Origin: Lachnospiraceae bacterium
GTDB taxonomy: Bacteria; Bacillota; Clostridia; Lachnospirales; Lachnospiraceae
NCBI GenBank assembly: GCA_017465845.1
Contig: JAFTVH010000109.1
Span: 62,001 to 126,000 of the forward strand
Length of the DNA: 64,000 bases
Direction of reading: 5' to 3'
Shown: positions 63,618 to 64,000 of the stretch, one piece after another
Layout of the letters: each line of letters opens with the position of its first letter
Numbering within the stretch: position 1 is the first letter of the stretch
Translations under genes and position numbers: made by a program
The notes under the pieces: model-generated
Told to the model about the DNA's origin: nothing
Seen by the model: only the letters and a program-made list of their open reading frames with translations
The model's database searches: none

Positions 63618-63989
63618 ATGGTAGATGCAAAAATTGACAGAAACAGAGAGATATATGAGGAGAGAGAGGCAGGCGCACCATTTACACAATTGGCAGAAAA
63701 ATATGGAATGACTACAACTTGTGTGAATACCATTTATAAGAGAGAAAAAATAAAAGAAGAACATAAAAATGAGAGATATTACCAGTTGTTAGTATCTCTT
63801 ACAGATTCAGAAAAAATGGTTACTAAAACAGTACATGTACTTGAGAGAAATCATATCAATTCTGCAGAAGCGATTATGAATGTTACAAAAAAAGAGTTGT
63901 TAAAGTGCAGAAACTGTGGTGATGTAATGGCAGATTTGATTTTGAAAATTGGAGATATTCTTCGCAGTGAACAGAAAGAAAATGTATAG
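63618..63989 (+). CDS. HTH protein with RNA polymerase alpha-CTD-like C-terminus
   Basis: A 123-residue protein. Residues about 5-45 (REIYEEREAGAPFTQLAEKY, then TTTCVNTIYKREK) look like a sigma-region-4/Mor-type helix-turn-helix. Residues about 74-118 (HVLERNHINSAEAIMNVTKK, then ELLKCRNCGDVMADLIL) follow the pattern of the alpha-subunit C-terminal domain: L...I.s...l...t...LL...N.G. A strong promoter with an operator and an aaagggagg site precede it. It could dock DNA or sigma factor and imitate alpha-CTD contacts. The similarity is by eye only. Confidence 0.6.
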   Translation: MVDAKIDRNREIYEEREAGAPFTQLAEKYGMTTTCVNTIYKREKIKEEHKNERYYQLLVSLTDSEKMVTKTVHVLERNHINSAEAIMNVTKKELLKCRNCGDVMADLILKIGDILRSEQKENV

Positions 63990-64000
63990 ATATTTTGAAA

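Larger units (their letters stand above)
61198..64000. mobile_element. Left part of an integrated mobile element (continues beyond the window)
   Basis: Gene style changes abruptly after lysS: an excisionase-like small protein, a DUF3970-like protein, a ParA ATPase, surface Ig-like sequence and an HTH protein, with lower GC than lysS. No integrase, relaxase or phage structural gene is visible here; the right end lies outside the window. ICE or plasmid-like element cannot be decided. Confidence 0.6.

Overview
The window looks like a chromosomal segment of a Gram-positive, low-to-moderate-GC anaerobe of the Clostridia, most probably a gut Lachnospiraceae. The signs are ABC importers paired with YesM/YesN-type two-component genes, a sortase-type surface protein ending in a TG/TM/basic tail, an S-box (SAM-I) riboswitch in front of metK, strong AGGAGG ribosome binding sites, UDPGP and galE side by side, and small proteins that I recognise mainly from this family. 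The genus cannot be named from the sequence. I saw no rRNA, tRNA or CRISPR array.

Layout. 1-2.1 kb: the end of an FGGY sugar kinase and a DUF4432 sugar mutarotase. 2.3-4.3 kb: an AT-richer two-gene unit, an ABC/OLD-like ATPase plus a small protein with a PD-(D/E)xK-like D...ExK pattern. 4.3-8.5 kb: a MoxR-ATPase/VWA chaperone-like operon with an LRR protein. 8.6-16 kb: a 47-aa membrane peptide, UDPGP and galE, a hemolysin-III protein, RelQ-type (p)ppGpp synthetase, a coiled-coil membrane protein, a flavin reductase and an XRE-cupin regulator with an attenuator-like leader. 16-24.3 kb: dinB diverging from a LysM/G5/M23 endopeptidase, murA behind a nested palindromic leader, an AAA/PD-(D/E)xK protein, and the SAM riboswitch with metK. 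24.4-28.7 kb: an AraC regulator diverging from an Ldh-type dehydrogenase and a SASA esterase, then a second SASA esterase. 28.7-36.4 kb: housekeeping genes dnaE, pfkA, an SpoU methyltransferase and proC, then a cell wall hydrolase.

36.4-51.9 kb is a dedicated catabolic locus. A YesM/YesN two-component system faces two LplB/LplC-type permeases, a frameshifted endonuclease/exonuclease/phosphatase-family enzyme, a 1493-aa cell-wall-anchored glycerophosphodiesterase, the lipoprotein solute-binding protein and a GH36 alpha-galactosidase. The combination suggests uptake of a phosphodiester-linked or galactosylated substrate. A 28-bp direct repeat and a beheaded FAD-oxidoreductase fragment flank the surface enzyme gene, evidence of rearrangement.

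52-61.2 kb is again core: NfeD/SPFH, argF, birA, a DUF6145-like protein, coaX, dusB, a hypothetical protein, greA and lysS. Two large palindromic elements lie between the SPFH gene and argF. Just after lysS (61.2 kb) the sequence turns into the left end of an integrated element: short direct repeats, an excisionase-like protein, a DUF3970-like protein, a ParA ATPase fused in frame to an Ig-like surface protein (a probable deletion chimera), and an HTH protein whose C-terminus resembles the RNA polymerase alpha C-terminal domain.
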